64,000 nt of DNA, taken from assembly GCA_963989385.1 (NCBI GenBank), contig OZ022502.1, positions 10,865,001 to 10,929,000 of the forward strand, given 5' to 3'. The notes below the pieces were generated by a model. It saw nothing but the letters and a program-made list of their open reading frames with translations, was not told the DNA's origin and did not search any database. The stretch comes from Ctena decussata (taxonomy: Eukaryota; Mollusca; Bivalvia; Lucinida; Lucinidae). Shown here one piece after another: positions 22,365 through 31,929 of this stretch. Position 1 is the stretch's first letter; each line of letters opens with the position of its first letter. A program made the translations under genes and the position numbers.

Positions 22365-22490
22365 AAATGAAAGACAAGAGGGTCGCTTCACACATTAACC
22401 ACACGAAAACTAGCCATGCGATTCCTACAGAGCCATATCCTGTGACGTTCCTAGCCAACAATTCAGCTTCACTTGACCCAGAGAAATCAG
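22365..22490 (+). CDS. unrecognised coiled-coil protein, exon 2 of 3
   Basis: The 126-base exon is bounded by a pyrimidine tract with TTTTAAG acceptor and a TCAG|GTATGG donor. Its phase (two bases, 41 codons, one base) joins exon 1 and exon 3 without a frame change. It encodes a polar segment around residues 87-128 (starts MKDKRVASHINH). No domain recognised. Confidence 0.55.
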
Positions 22491-22519
22491 GTATGGTCTT
22501 GCATGTATGTAAAATCAAT

Positions 22520-22758
22520 TGAGCCGCGGTACGACAAAACCAACAAAGTGGCTGTGCGCCCAGCGCAGACTCTGATCAGCCTGCGTATCAACCCAGTCTG
22601 TTCAGACTTTTTGCTAAGCGCTTAAAGGGTATCTAAGGGTCTAAGCTACCTCCATGCGGACAGCGAAGACTCTGATCAGACTGGGCGGATGCCCAGGCTG
22701 ATCTGAGTCTGCGCTGGGGCGCACAACCACTTTGTTGGTTTTCTCGTGTCGCGGCTCA
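22520..22758. mobile_element. MITE, TGAGCCGCGACACGA family, copy 2
   Basis: The left end is TGAGCCGCGGTACGACAAAA and the right end TTTTCTCGTGTCGCGGCTCA. It sits in the second intron of the host gene, flanked by AAT/ATT, so a short target duplication cannot be told from symmetry. Confidence 0.9.
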
Positions 22759-23343
22759 ATTGAGGTCTAGCATGTACTATCCGATGTCATTTCGAACAAC
22801 TGAGTTGTTATTATGTGATGGAAACGATGACAGTGCAACGTTTTTGTCTGGTTCTTTCGCTGCCTGTCCGTCTGTTTTGCTCTGTGTGTCTGTCCGTCTG
22901 TCTGTCTTTATGTCTCTCTATATCTCTCTCGAACACTTTGCCATGCTCCAATACCAATGACGTCATATTTCTGTTATCACAGCAACTAAATAGTTCATAC
23001 CGATGTCAAAAAAACGTCACCAAGACATCATTCTGTCAAGGTACTATGCACAACAGCTGTTAGTACAATAGCTACTGTGTTTGCCTTGCTCCCCAAATTT
23101 TTTAATGACATTGTAACTTTTTTTCAACAGAAACTGCAGATTTTCTCCAACAAGGAACTATTCTCAAGTCATTTAATTCCGTTTTTCTAGTAATGCAAGC
23201 GACAGCTTGTCCAGTCTGACTTTTGTAGGTTTGCTGAAGGCACTGGTAGATATTACGTACATTTCATGTTTTCTCATCTTGCAATTTTTGAAGAATATGT
23301 CACATATGTATGTTAGATCATATAAAGTATTCTGTCCTTTCAG
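22759..23343. other. intron 2 remainder
   Basis: It contains a CTGTCYGTCTGTC pyrimidine stretch at 22,858-22,930 and ends in the acceptor CTGTCCTTTCAG. No further exon seen. Confidence 0.45.
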
Positions 23344-23795
23344 GCAGAGCTTATGCTAACAGCAGACGAAGACGACAATCAAAGGAATATGAAGATTTGT
23401 CTATTGAAGATACAGGGTCAAGGTTACTTCTCAGCATCGATGAAGATTCGGAGTTCACCGGCGGTCACCGTAGGAGAGTATATTCTATGTCGTCTGCACA
23501 AAAACCAACGTATAAGACACATCTTGGTGTTGGCAGTAATTCCTCTTCCCCACGGACCTCCCCTGGGCTGAGACGAAAAATTGCAAGTGCAAAACGTGGG
23601 CAAACGGGCAATAATTCTAATGGATCTTCAAGAGAAAGCTTAAATACTGGTAGCGTTACATCCCTTGATGAACTACACTGGGTCGGTGACCCGGAAGCTA
23701 TTCATTCGGTGCGCAGAGCGCGTAAAACTGTTGAAGACCAAGAACTTGAATCGGAGTTGTATAAATTGACTCATTCCAAAGCCAAAAAGAGTTGA
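23344..23795 (+). CDS. unrecognised coiled-coil protein, exon 3 (C-terminus)
   Basis: The terminal coding exon starts after TTTCAG and ends at TGA 23,793-23,795. It encodes about 150 residues: a basic patch NSRRRRQSKEYEDLS, a serine/glycine-rich low-complexity middle (residues ~175-235 of the model) with SSPRTSPGLRRK, then a more ordered segment SLDELHWVGDPEAIHSVRRA and a Lys-rich tail. This composition suggests a cytosolic or nuclear scaffold-like protein with phosphorylatable linkers, but no domain is recognised. The long open frame, clean acceptor and matching phase with the two upstream exons make a real exon likely. Confidence 0.65.
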
Positions 23796-24883
23796 AAAGC
23801 AATGATTAAGGTACATAGCCACATATCCAAGGAAGATCACTCTAGTCCGGAAGCCGTTTCCTCTCTTCCTATTGCGGGGCTATTCTTTCTAGGTAAGAAT
23901 TTGCTTCCTCTGGAAGCAAATTCTTTCCTTGAAGAATAGCCATCTGTCACAACAGAAGTTACTTACAGGAAGACACATTCTCTTCTGCTATTGTGTCCTC
24001 TACTTGGAAAAGGGAGGCAAACGCTTGTCACTTTACAGTGGGATTTCTTTGAAATGTGCACATTTACCATAAAGTAATATTTTCGTTGTGCCAGCTTAGT
24101 TTACCAGGCCATACTTCGTCACTCAGATACAGAGTGTCACAAATTGGGATCCAAGAAAGCATTCCAGAAGATTTAATCCCACATACACGGAATGGTCCTT
24201 ACATTGATGAAGGTCATTAACCATTTCGCATCTCTTTTATTTTTGTGACATAAACAGCGGCAAACACTTCTCAAAGTTTTAAGATTCCAATCGGGGAAAA
24301 CATGCTTTTCTTCTAACGCAAACTCTGGACATCTTTCTACCTTTATGGCTGACTGAAAACATATACAATTGAAAGGTCCTTTCTATATGACAGAAAAAAG
24401 GTTATGTTGATTTTTATTTATGTCGACTATAAAGTGTCCGAAGCCCTCGTCAAGAGCAGCTTGCCGATGGCAAACATTTTTCCAGAGGAAATGTATTTTC
24501 CCATTAGTGAAATACAAGACTATAAAATTGCCAAAATAAATGGTCATATAGGAAAAATGTGAACAACGAAGACGTTTTTCTCTTGTTTATCACCGCTGCG
24601 GCCCGTTTGCGGTAACGGCTCGACATGTGACAGGGTAGTGGTCGCCCATCCAGGGTCGGTGATTTTCTCTGGGTTGTCCGGGTTTTTTTACCAACATTTA
24701 AAATGCGGATTCCAAACATACGTATGGATAACGCGTTTATAAATTCGTGGAGCTTTCTGGATTATACGTTTCGTGGAGCTTTCTGGGTGATCGAAATAAA
24801 TTAAATACTTCATTAATTCAAATGTTGCTGTTTTGTTCAAGCCATTTAAAGGGGAAGATACTGAATATGTGGCACTTTGTTAT
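23796..24883. other. probable 3' untranslated region and intergenic DNA
   Basis: A strong hairpin lies at 23,877-23,933 (GGCTATTCTTTCTAGGTAAG pairing with CTTTCCTTGAAGAATAGCC around GCTTCCTCTGGAAGC). The first clear AATAAA is near 24,795, so the transcript end is uncertain. No other gene. Confidence 0.45.
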
Positions 24884-25260
24884 TTACCGTATACGCGGTA
24901 ATTTTCGCGGGTTCAAATTTTCGCGGTTTAGGGTCAAAAACATGATTATTAATTTTCGCGATTTTTAATTTTCGGGGTTAGCAACATGCTCGAAAAGCAA
25001 AACTATTTCTTTTCACTTGAGTCAGTTCTTTCATTAACCGGCGGCAGGGCCGCCGCAGGTTAATGAAAGAAATGGCTCAAGTGAAAAGTACCAGCAACTA
25101 CCTAAGCAAACACAAACAAAATATATGAACACTGTGTCTACAGAAGACACTTTGTAAGAAACAGGAAATTTCTCGCGATTTAAATATTCGCGGTTTCTAA
25201 GTGACCGCGTAATACCGCGAAAAATGGAACACCGCCAAAATTACCATATATATACGGTAT
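24884..25260. mobile_element. MITE with AATTTTCGCGG words and a nested hairpin
   Basis: The ends are TACCGTATACGCGGTAATTT and the complementary AAATTACCATATATATACGGTA region. TTCGCGG/CCGCGAA words recur. A second, perfect-looking fold-back is nested at about 25,009-25,092 (CTTTTCACTTGAGTCAG ... CTCAAGTGAAAAG around GGCGGCAGGGCCGCC), suggesting one element inserted into another. Confidence 0.8.
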
Positions 25261-25972
25261 GTATTTTACAGACATGTCTCCATCCTGTTGGTAAAATGCT
25301 GATGATTGCCTAGGAAGATGTGTAACTCTTCACTCAAGTTTTTGACCACCAGAAGGAGCTCAGATTAATCTCTGACCAGTCACATTGTCCATTCCGAAGC
25401 GGCATAAAAGAACACAGCTGGCTGATAACATACATGCATTCGCCGTTTATCTATTGCGCTAATAAAATTGGAAACAGAATACCAAGTTTCGCAAGGGCAT
25501 GAGAGATAGTCATGCACACCTAGGATGTAAAGCACAGCCCCGGATCCAGGGGGTGGGATTTGGGGCTTAAGCCCAGCCACTTAGTGTTCTATGTCCAACA
25601 TTATGAGGAAATGTGTGTAATAAGGAGCACCTGATGATAATTTGAGATTATATTCCATAGCCTAAGGTTAGAATGAAATACGTGTTGTGACAACTCATTG
25701 GAATCGCTTCGCCGAGGTGGTTTCTATGAGATGCCATAACATTTATTTAAAGATAGGCATGAAATAATCTTGATGTTTCATCGACTACTCTATTTTATAT
25801 AGGACCCTGATTGTGGCCTCTTTCTTTTGGCCCCAAGTCCAACCAGTTGTCCAGAGAGGGCTCAGCCAGTTAGCTCTGATCTAGATCCGGGCCTGAAAGC
25901 ATGTGCATGGCAATGTGATCAGTGATTTTTGTCCTCAAAACATATTAGACCCCAGCTATTGAAAAAAAAAAT
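25261..25972. other. intergenic, nothing recognised
   Basis: No repeat boundary or gene signal found. Confidence 0.4.
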
Positions 25973-26236
25973 TGAGCCGCGACATGACAAAACCAGTAAT
26001 ATGGCATGTGAGCCCGGCGAATACTCAGATCAGCTTAAGCGGATCAGCCTGGACATCCGCCCAGTCTGATCTGAGTCTTTGCTGTGCGCTTAAAGGGTAG
26101 GTAAGGGTTTAAGCTACCTCCATCATGGTTCCATGTCAACAGCGATGACTCTGATCAGACTGAGCGGATGACCAGGCTGATCTGAGTCTGCAATAAGAAC
26201 ACTACCACCTTGTTGGTTTTCTCGTGTCGTGGTTAA
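25973..26236. mobile_element. MITE, TGAGCCGCGACACGA family, copy 3 (diverged)
   Basis: The left end is TGAGCCGCGACATGACAAAA; the right end is decayed (GTGTCGTGGTTA). An AGATCAGCTTAAGCGGATCAG insertion-like duplication lies in the left half. Confidence 0.85.
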
Positions 26237-26640
26237 TTTTGTTTCTTTTATTTTATATATATATATTCCTTAATTTCTCAAAATACATTAGAGAAGCTCA
26301 CACGTAGACTACCCACTCGAAAAACTGGGCTTCGAAACTGTAAGCAGCGTCATGAGAAAACCTTCCTGTTTTACCTTTGTGTAGGCAATTATGCACAGTT
26401 CGCCTTGGCACTGCTTAGACCGTGAACACTGTAAGAAACACTAATCGTACATGCCTTCACGAGACTGCACATCTGCGCAGGGTGGTCTGAGTATGCGGAA
26501 TTTGCACACCTGTAACAACATTGTTTTTTTCCTTCTTTTTTTTTTAAAAAGAAATTGCTCATATAAAAACACCGTCTTCTCTCAAATCACTTGGGAGTCG
26601 CGACAATATTATCTGTATTTAAGGGTAAGGTTTTTATTTA
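26237..26640. other. intergenic, nothing recognised
   Basis: AT microsatellite at 26,255-26,267 and a T run. No gene. Confidence 0.4.
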
Positions 26641-26776
26641 CCGTAGCAAGTCTAAATATTGCGACAAATATGTCTGAGCAATCAGTGCAGACCCTGATCA
26701 GACTGCATTTGGACGCATTACATACTGCATTGTAAAGCAGATCTCTTTAATATGAAGGAAAATAACGGTTATTATC
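26641..26776. mobile_element. left part of an older MITE split by the Polinton
   Basis: CTAAATATTGCGACA here is the complement of TGTCGCAATATTTAG at 36,910-36,924, and the flanking CCGTA matches TACGG at 36,930-36,934. The two halves become a ~165-bp fold-back if the Polinton and one target copy are removed. Confidence 0.5.
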
Positions 26777-26917
26777 AGTAGTAAGGGGGGCTCATATAGT
26801 CATAAAAAATGAGGGAATTTTCGGAACCGGTCAGAACCGGTCCGTGTCAGTCAAGGTCAGCGGAGATGACTAATGGTTTATTTTTAGAAATTATTCGGTG
26901 ATGTGGGTGATGCAATA
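26777..26917 (+). repeat. Polinton left terminal inverted repeat
   Basis: About the outer 100 bases match the complement of the right end almost perfectly (starts AGTAGTAAGGGGGGCTCATA). The inner ~40 bases differ at several sites. It contains the direct word ACCGGTCAGAACCGGTC. Confidence 0.95.
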
Positions 26918-27325
26918 TTGTGTTATTCAAATCAGACCTGATCACACCTGCCAGAAATGGGTTGAAAAGTCATTGTAAGTTCAACTCTATTTTAGAGCAC
27001 ATTGGCTATTGTTAAAATCAGATAGCAAAGTGTATACAAGAGTCAAATTCAGGTATCAAAAGGGGTTATTAAGATGACCTCTAAACGGTCACTTCTGATT
27101 CACTTCTTTCCAAGCATGTAGTTGACGTATTGTGGAAGGTATTGAAAAAAGATAGGGGGTGCAAGACAGCACTAATGTGAGTCATGAACAATAAACAATT
27201 AACTAGCTACTTAAAATTTTATTTGCAGAAACATTTACAATATGAAAACAGTTGCATACATATACAATTAGATTGCTAACAATTCAAACAACATCAATAA
27301 ACAGTGTATACTGTGAATGTGTACT
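26918..27325. other. Polinton left non-coding spacer
   Basis: Between the terminal repeat and the polymerase stop codon. A minus-strand AATAAA (TTTATT on the plus strand near 27,218) is placed to act as a polymerase polyadenylation signal. Confidence 0.5.
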
Positions 27326-30300
27326 TCACTGCATTCCATACGGGCATGTAAAATAGTTGGCCTTAATAATTCTCTTGTCAAATACAATTCTATAGTCCTT
27401 TGTCTCAGTTCTTGTTATGAGAAGACCATTTGAACGGCAGATTTTATTGTTATCCACGGCCTGAATACATCCCTTTTCTCTGTTTTCCTTGACCATGCTT
27501 GAAACAGTGTCAAAATTTATGTCTAGCATATTCTTGTAATTCAATGTAATTCCCCTTATTTTACAAATAGAGGTCTGACCTTTCTTGTTTGGCTTTTCTA
27601 ACGTATATGCATAATTCTTAGGGCCACCTGTCACAAGTTTTAGAATAGTATTTCTAGGTGCTTCATCTGTCAAATCACCTAGATAATCACCCAACTCAGG
27701 CTCCCACATACCAGGAGAGGTTGTGAAAATTATGGAATCAGTGTCACAGTAGCAAACACGTCTTCCAAGTCGCTTCAAGTAGCTGAACAGCTTCAGTCTA
27801 GCTTGTGCTGTAGTATAAGCTGCAATTACCACATTTGTACGCGATGAGGCCTCTACGAAATCATCGTTGAAAGCCCAGTCTAGCTGGACTGCCTCATTGC
27901 TTACAAACCGTACATTTTTTATCTCTTGCTGGTCAGATGTCATCATGTCAAAAAATTCCTCGGGGTCATCAGTATAAGTAGTTTGCGTTAAGTTAGATCT
28001 TTGTCCAAACTTTCCCCAGAACGAATTTAACATTAATTTTGCCAAAGACCTTAACCCTGGATTTTTTTCAACCTTGTGGTAGTCTAAGAGAATGCCTTCT
28101 CTTTCATTATACTGTTGTATGTAAATTTGTTTGCTATTTTCGTCTACACACCAGTCAGGCCATCCACTAGCCTCTTGTTTGACTTTAAGAAATGTATTGA
28201 CGTATTCAGTGAAAATGCCCCCCGTTTTGGTGCTGTGGTCATACTGAGATATGTTTGAAAAATGCCAAACTTCATAGATGTTCATAATCTTGTACCCTAG
28301 TGATACTGCCTCTTTTACTTCGTCTGTCACCCAAGTTCCCACAAATGCTCGATCTTCATCAAGATGTGTACAATCAGTCTTCTGATAAGTTTCACTGCAA
28401 GCCCGACAGAGACTGAACATGAGTTTTCCATTACATTTTGCCGGTAAAACAGGAACGTATAGTCCTTTAGGTGGGAGTATTTTACACTTGATCAACCCCT
28501 CATAATTGTCAAGGGAATCAAAATTCTCAATGATGATCTCAGGATGCCCAAGAGGAATCTTCCCAGTTTTGTTGATGAAAGGATACAGTGACGTTACATC
28601 ATAATATTTCAATTGTCTTTCAACATTAGATTCCTCATATAACTTGAAAGCTTCAGTTCGACCACCATAAAAGGCATCTCTTGGTGCCAAAGGTGCAACA
28701 AGTTCAAGCTTTTGAATATACTCTTTCATAGCCTTATTGCTTTCTAACTCTTGTTTGAATTGACACTCCCAAACACTAATATAAGAATAGCCTTGTGACT
28801 CAAGGTAATGCCTTTTTTCTAAGGTTTTTATATATAACTCTTCCATGGTTAATTGGGCGACGGGGTTGAAAGTTGTTTTTGAAAAGCAATTTGGACAACC
28901 ATGCCAAAAGCAGCCATGAAATTCAAATACTGTGCGTTCTTCCCCACTTTCAAAGTAACCGTCCACTTTGTATGGACCAATATGTTTTTCACCCAGGTTT
29001 CTGCCATGCTGTATTTTCAGGTTCTTTTCATATGCTAAGTAATAAAGCCACTGGTATGCCATGACTGATTGCTTGTCTGAAGGTCGATATCCATGAGGGG
29101 GTATGATTCCAATTGTTTCATTCTCAAGGAAATTTTTTCTAAAAACTAAGTTGCATGCCGAAGCTATGGTAATACACTTCTCAAATGGGTCAATACCCTT
29201 TATGCTTTCTTTCTTTGTCAGCTCCATAAACAATGACCTAAATCTAAGACAACACTTTCTTAATATGTCTACATCAGATCGGCAATATCGCAGTAATTCG
29301 TTTTGAAAATTGAAATGATCCCTTTGATGCTGTTCATACCACTGCAAAAATTTAGTTCTTGTTTCCGGTTTCATACCATCAGGATTGTAAAACGAAATGT
29401 CTGGTAAGTGATTGATAACAGCTGTTTGAAATTCCTTGCGATTGTAAAGATGTGGGAAATAACCTTTGGCTAATTCTGATTCGCCAAAAGCTTCAGGCAT
29501 ATCTGCTAAAGGCATGGGGATGAAATTCAAAGAATCAATAAACCGAAGCTTGCAAGCTGGGACTTTGATAGACATATACTTTGAACCTGTCATTATAACT
29601 TCAGGAAGAATGGCATTTTCATGCAGATAATTTAAAATGGGATAGCTGTCATACCCTTTGAAATTATGGCATATCACTGTGGCGCCAAAATTTTCTTCTG
29701 AAAACAGCCACCTACAAAATAAGGACGTTGTATCAGGACCTGAGAAAACGCGTTCATTAGGTCCACAATGGTCACATGTAGAAGTTGGAGAGATAGGTCT
29801 GTCAAGACAAGCGTCACACACCTTATGCGCAACACATAAATTTGGAACGTGTGCAAATGTTCCACATGTAGACTTTCTACAGTTGGAACATTTATTGTCC
29901 TTATTTGGACTAAAACCTTTGTCACACAGCATTTGATTATCTTGCGTACATTCAACGTCAAAAAATGTATACTTCAAGGAATTACATTGCTTGTTTTTGT
30001 AATTAGGCTGGCTGTCCTCTACAGTAGTCATGTAGCAGAGATGATCTTCTGCAAAGTAGCCTTTACAGGTTTTACAGTACATTTCTCCGCAGATATGATC
30101 AGACTTCTGCTTTGCTTTATTGATCAACTGATTGCATTCGTGACATCTAAAGTATGTTTTGCAAGTTGAATTACCTGAATCTGTCTGTTTCAAATGGAAT
30201 TCATAACATGTCTGATTGACAAATTTACAGTTACATTTTTCACAATATACCCAGTCTTCCTCTTTTTCTATATGAATGTGTCTACAAAAGTGACAGGGAT

Positions 30301-31483
30301 TGTTGCAGCTATGTCTTTCTTTTGTGTTATATCCCTTTTTACACTGAAAACAAAAGTAGCTTCTGTCAAGAAATCCAGTGATTTTTGTGATGACGTCAAA
30401 GTGCTGATCACGACAATAAAGATATAAAGGTATTCCACCTTCAGGTCCTTGATATATAACACTGTTAAAATGTTCTTTAGATAAAATATGGATTTGAAAG
30501 TCTGGCAGTGCTTTCTGAAATATCTTCACTTCTGGTAATCCACATACTCCCAAGGGCACACCTGCTTTGTGATGTAATTCCATTGCAAGTTCCCCTTGGA
30601 TTTTACAGCCTCTGCGAATACTATCCCACTGGGGGTGATTCTGAATACGTGCCATTGCTGTCACAAGAGCTCTTGCGCAACACAGATTGTCAGAATTTTT
30701 TATTTGTATTACGCTCCTTTTATTTTCCAACAGTTTGCCAATGTCAACATACGGTTTTCTTCTGTGTCCAGATCCCTTTAACATATCCACATGAACAAAT
30801 TCTATTCCAAAAGTCTCATCCAAGACGAACTGCTCATAAGACTGTAACACACGCTCAATTTCTGACAAAATTCTATCTGCTGTCAAAGCCGATCGTCTCA
30901 TGAATGGCAGAACTATTGGATAATCCAGTTCAGGGTTATCCATGGAAATTCTTACAAGATCATTTGAAGGTATTTCTGCGACAAAATGGTCGATGATAGA
31001 TTGGAATATTTTCTTAAGAGTTTTCAAAATGTCAGATAGTCCTTTTACTTCCAAATCATTTACTGAAATCTTGTAGTATGAAGCTGTGGTATTAAACTTC
31101 TCAATTTTTCTTCCGCTGATTTTCTCTATATTGTAGAATGTTTCTGCATCATCTTTTAGATAGTGCTTTCTTCTCTTATTGGTTCCTCCGTCGTGATCTT
31201 CACTCCGCCTTTTAGCTGCTGCACCGCCAGTTTGGACACCATGCTGGAATAGATGATCTTCCATGGCATCCTGACGTGTGAAGACCTTTAAACACTGCGG
31301 GCAGTGGTAGTTGTTTTCATTCAGATGTTTTTGCATATGGCGATCAAGATTATCTTTCCTGGTAAAGACCTTCTTGCATTTGGAACAGTCATACTTTTTC
31401 CAGTGGTTTTCTGTTCTCCTGTGCTGGAGAAGCTGACTCAATTTTGGGAAGCTTGCCCCACACTTTTCACATTGATATGCCAT
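27326..31483 (-). CDS. POLB: Polinton family B DNA polymerase with N-terminal zinc fingers
   Basis: Replicates the transposon, by family knowledge through protein priming. Three C2H2 zinc fingers open the 1385-aa protein (about residues 4-80: CEKCGASF, CSKCKKVFTR, CPQCLKVFTR). A conserved IKNSDNLCCARAL segment lies near 265 and a second Cys/His-rich zone at ~375-490. The 3'-5' exonuclease follows: Exo I FFDVECT (~508), Exo II CHNFKGYDSY (~604), Exo III YCRSDVDIL (~733). The polymerase motifs are A, DVTSLYP (~963); B, KLMLNSFWGKFG (~1148); and C, YCDTDSI (~1243). All catalytic acids are intact in one frame with no intron, so the enzyme looks functional. It is divergently transcribed from the ATPase/integrase block. 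The length exceeds many Polinton polymerases because of the zinc-finger extension. Confidence 0.97.
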   Translation of the reverse strand: MAYQCEKCGASFPKLSQLLQHRRTENHWKKYDCSKCKKVFTRKDNLDRHMQKHLNENNYHCPQCLKVFTRQDAMEDHLFQHGVQTGGAAAKRRSEDHDGGTNKRRKHYLKDDAETFYNIEKISGRKIEKFNTTASYYKISVNDLEVKGLSDILKTLKKIFQSIIDHFVAEIPSNDLVRISMDNPELDYPIVLPFMRRSALTADRILSEIERVLQSYEQFVLDETFGIEFVHVDMLKGSGHRRKPYVDIGKLLENKRSVIQIKNSDNLCCARALVTAMARIQNHPQWDSIRRGCKIQGELAMELHHKAGVPLGVCGLPEVKIFQKALPDFQIHILSKEHFNSVIYQGPEGGIPLYLYCRDQHFDVITKITGFLDRSYFCFQCKKGYNTKERHSCNNPCHFCRHIHIEKEEDWVYCEKCNCKFVNQTCYEFHLKQTDSGNSTCKTYFRCHECNQLINKAKQKSDHICGEMYCKTCKGYFAEDHLCYMTTVEDSQPNYKNKQCNSLKYTFFDVECTQDNQMLCDKGFSPNKDNKCSNCRKSTCGTFAHVPNLCVAHKVCDACLDRPISPTSTCDHCGPNERVFSGPDTTSLFCRWLFSEENFGATVICHNFKGYDSYPILNYLHENAILPEVIMTGSKYMSIKVPACKLRFIDSLNFIPMPLADMPEAFGESELAKGYFPHLYNRKEFQTAVINHLPDISFYNPDGMKPETRTKFLQWYEQHQRDHFNFQNELLRYCRSDVDILRKCCLRFRSLFMELTKKESIKGIDPFEKCITIASACNLVFRKNFLENETIGIIPPHGYRPSDKQSVMAYQWLYYLAYEKNLKIQHGRNLGEKHIGPYKVDGYFESGEERTVFEFHGCFWHGCPNCFSKTTFNPVAQLTMEELYIKTLEKRHYLESQGYSYISVWECQFKQELESNKAMKEYIQKLELVAPLAPRDAFYGGRTEAFKLYEESNVERQLKYYDVTSLYPFINKTGKIPLGHPEIIIENFDSLDNYEGLIKCKILPPKGLYVPVLPAKCNGKLMFSLCRACSETYQKTDCTHLDEDRAFVGTWVTDEVKEAVSLGYKIMNIYEVWHFSNISQYDHSTKTGGIFTEYVNTFLKVKQEASGWPDWCVDENSKQIYIQQYNEREGILLDYHKVEKNPGLRSLAKLMLNSFWGKFGQRSNLTQTTYTDDPEEFFDMMTSDQQEIKNVRFVSNEAVQLDWAFNDDFVEASSRTNVVIAAYTTAQARLKLFSYLKRLGRRVCYCDTDSIIFTTSPGMWEPELGDYLGDLTDEAPRNTILKLVTGGPKNYAYTLEKPNKKGQTSICKIRGITLNYKNMLDINFDTVSSMVKENREKGCIQAVDNNKICRSNGLLITRTETKDYRIVFDKRIIKANYFTCPYGMQ

Positions 31484-31929
31484 GACTGTACAGAACCTGG
31501 ATTAAAAAAAATCGAATAACAAGTTGAAATGATAAGTAAAAATACATAATTAGAGGAATCACATGGTTATAGTTTTGTTTGTTCAAAATTTGGCAAAAAG
31601 ATGAATGACCTACTTAAGCAAAAAGACAGGCGAGACTACAAAAACACTTGGTTGTAAACAGTTACCTTATGCTTTTTATCTCTGGATATTTTCGTAAATG
31701 TCTTCTTAACAATATTATATATCCAACTAAGAGAGTAATCACTCTGTAAATGATTTTTTATTTTAAAAAACGAGTGTATATATAGGTAATCTCTAAGCGC
31801 ATGCGCACTATGTTTTTTATTGAAGGGATTTGATTGGTTCTCAGAAATAGAAGAATCATTACTAAAATGATTTAACAATACAAGATTGCAACACGTTATC
31901 ATTCTGAAGTAAGTCATCAGAGGAGCAAC
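31484..31929. promoter_or_regulatory. divergent promoter region of the Polinton
   Basis: 446 bases separate the start codons of the polymerase (minus) and the ATPase (plus), so both promoters should lie here. A TATATATAGG word at 31,776-31,785 is a possible TATA box about 145 bases before the plus-strand ATG. This placement is inference. Confidence 0.45.
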
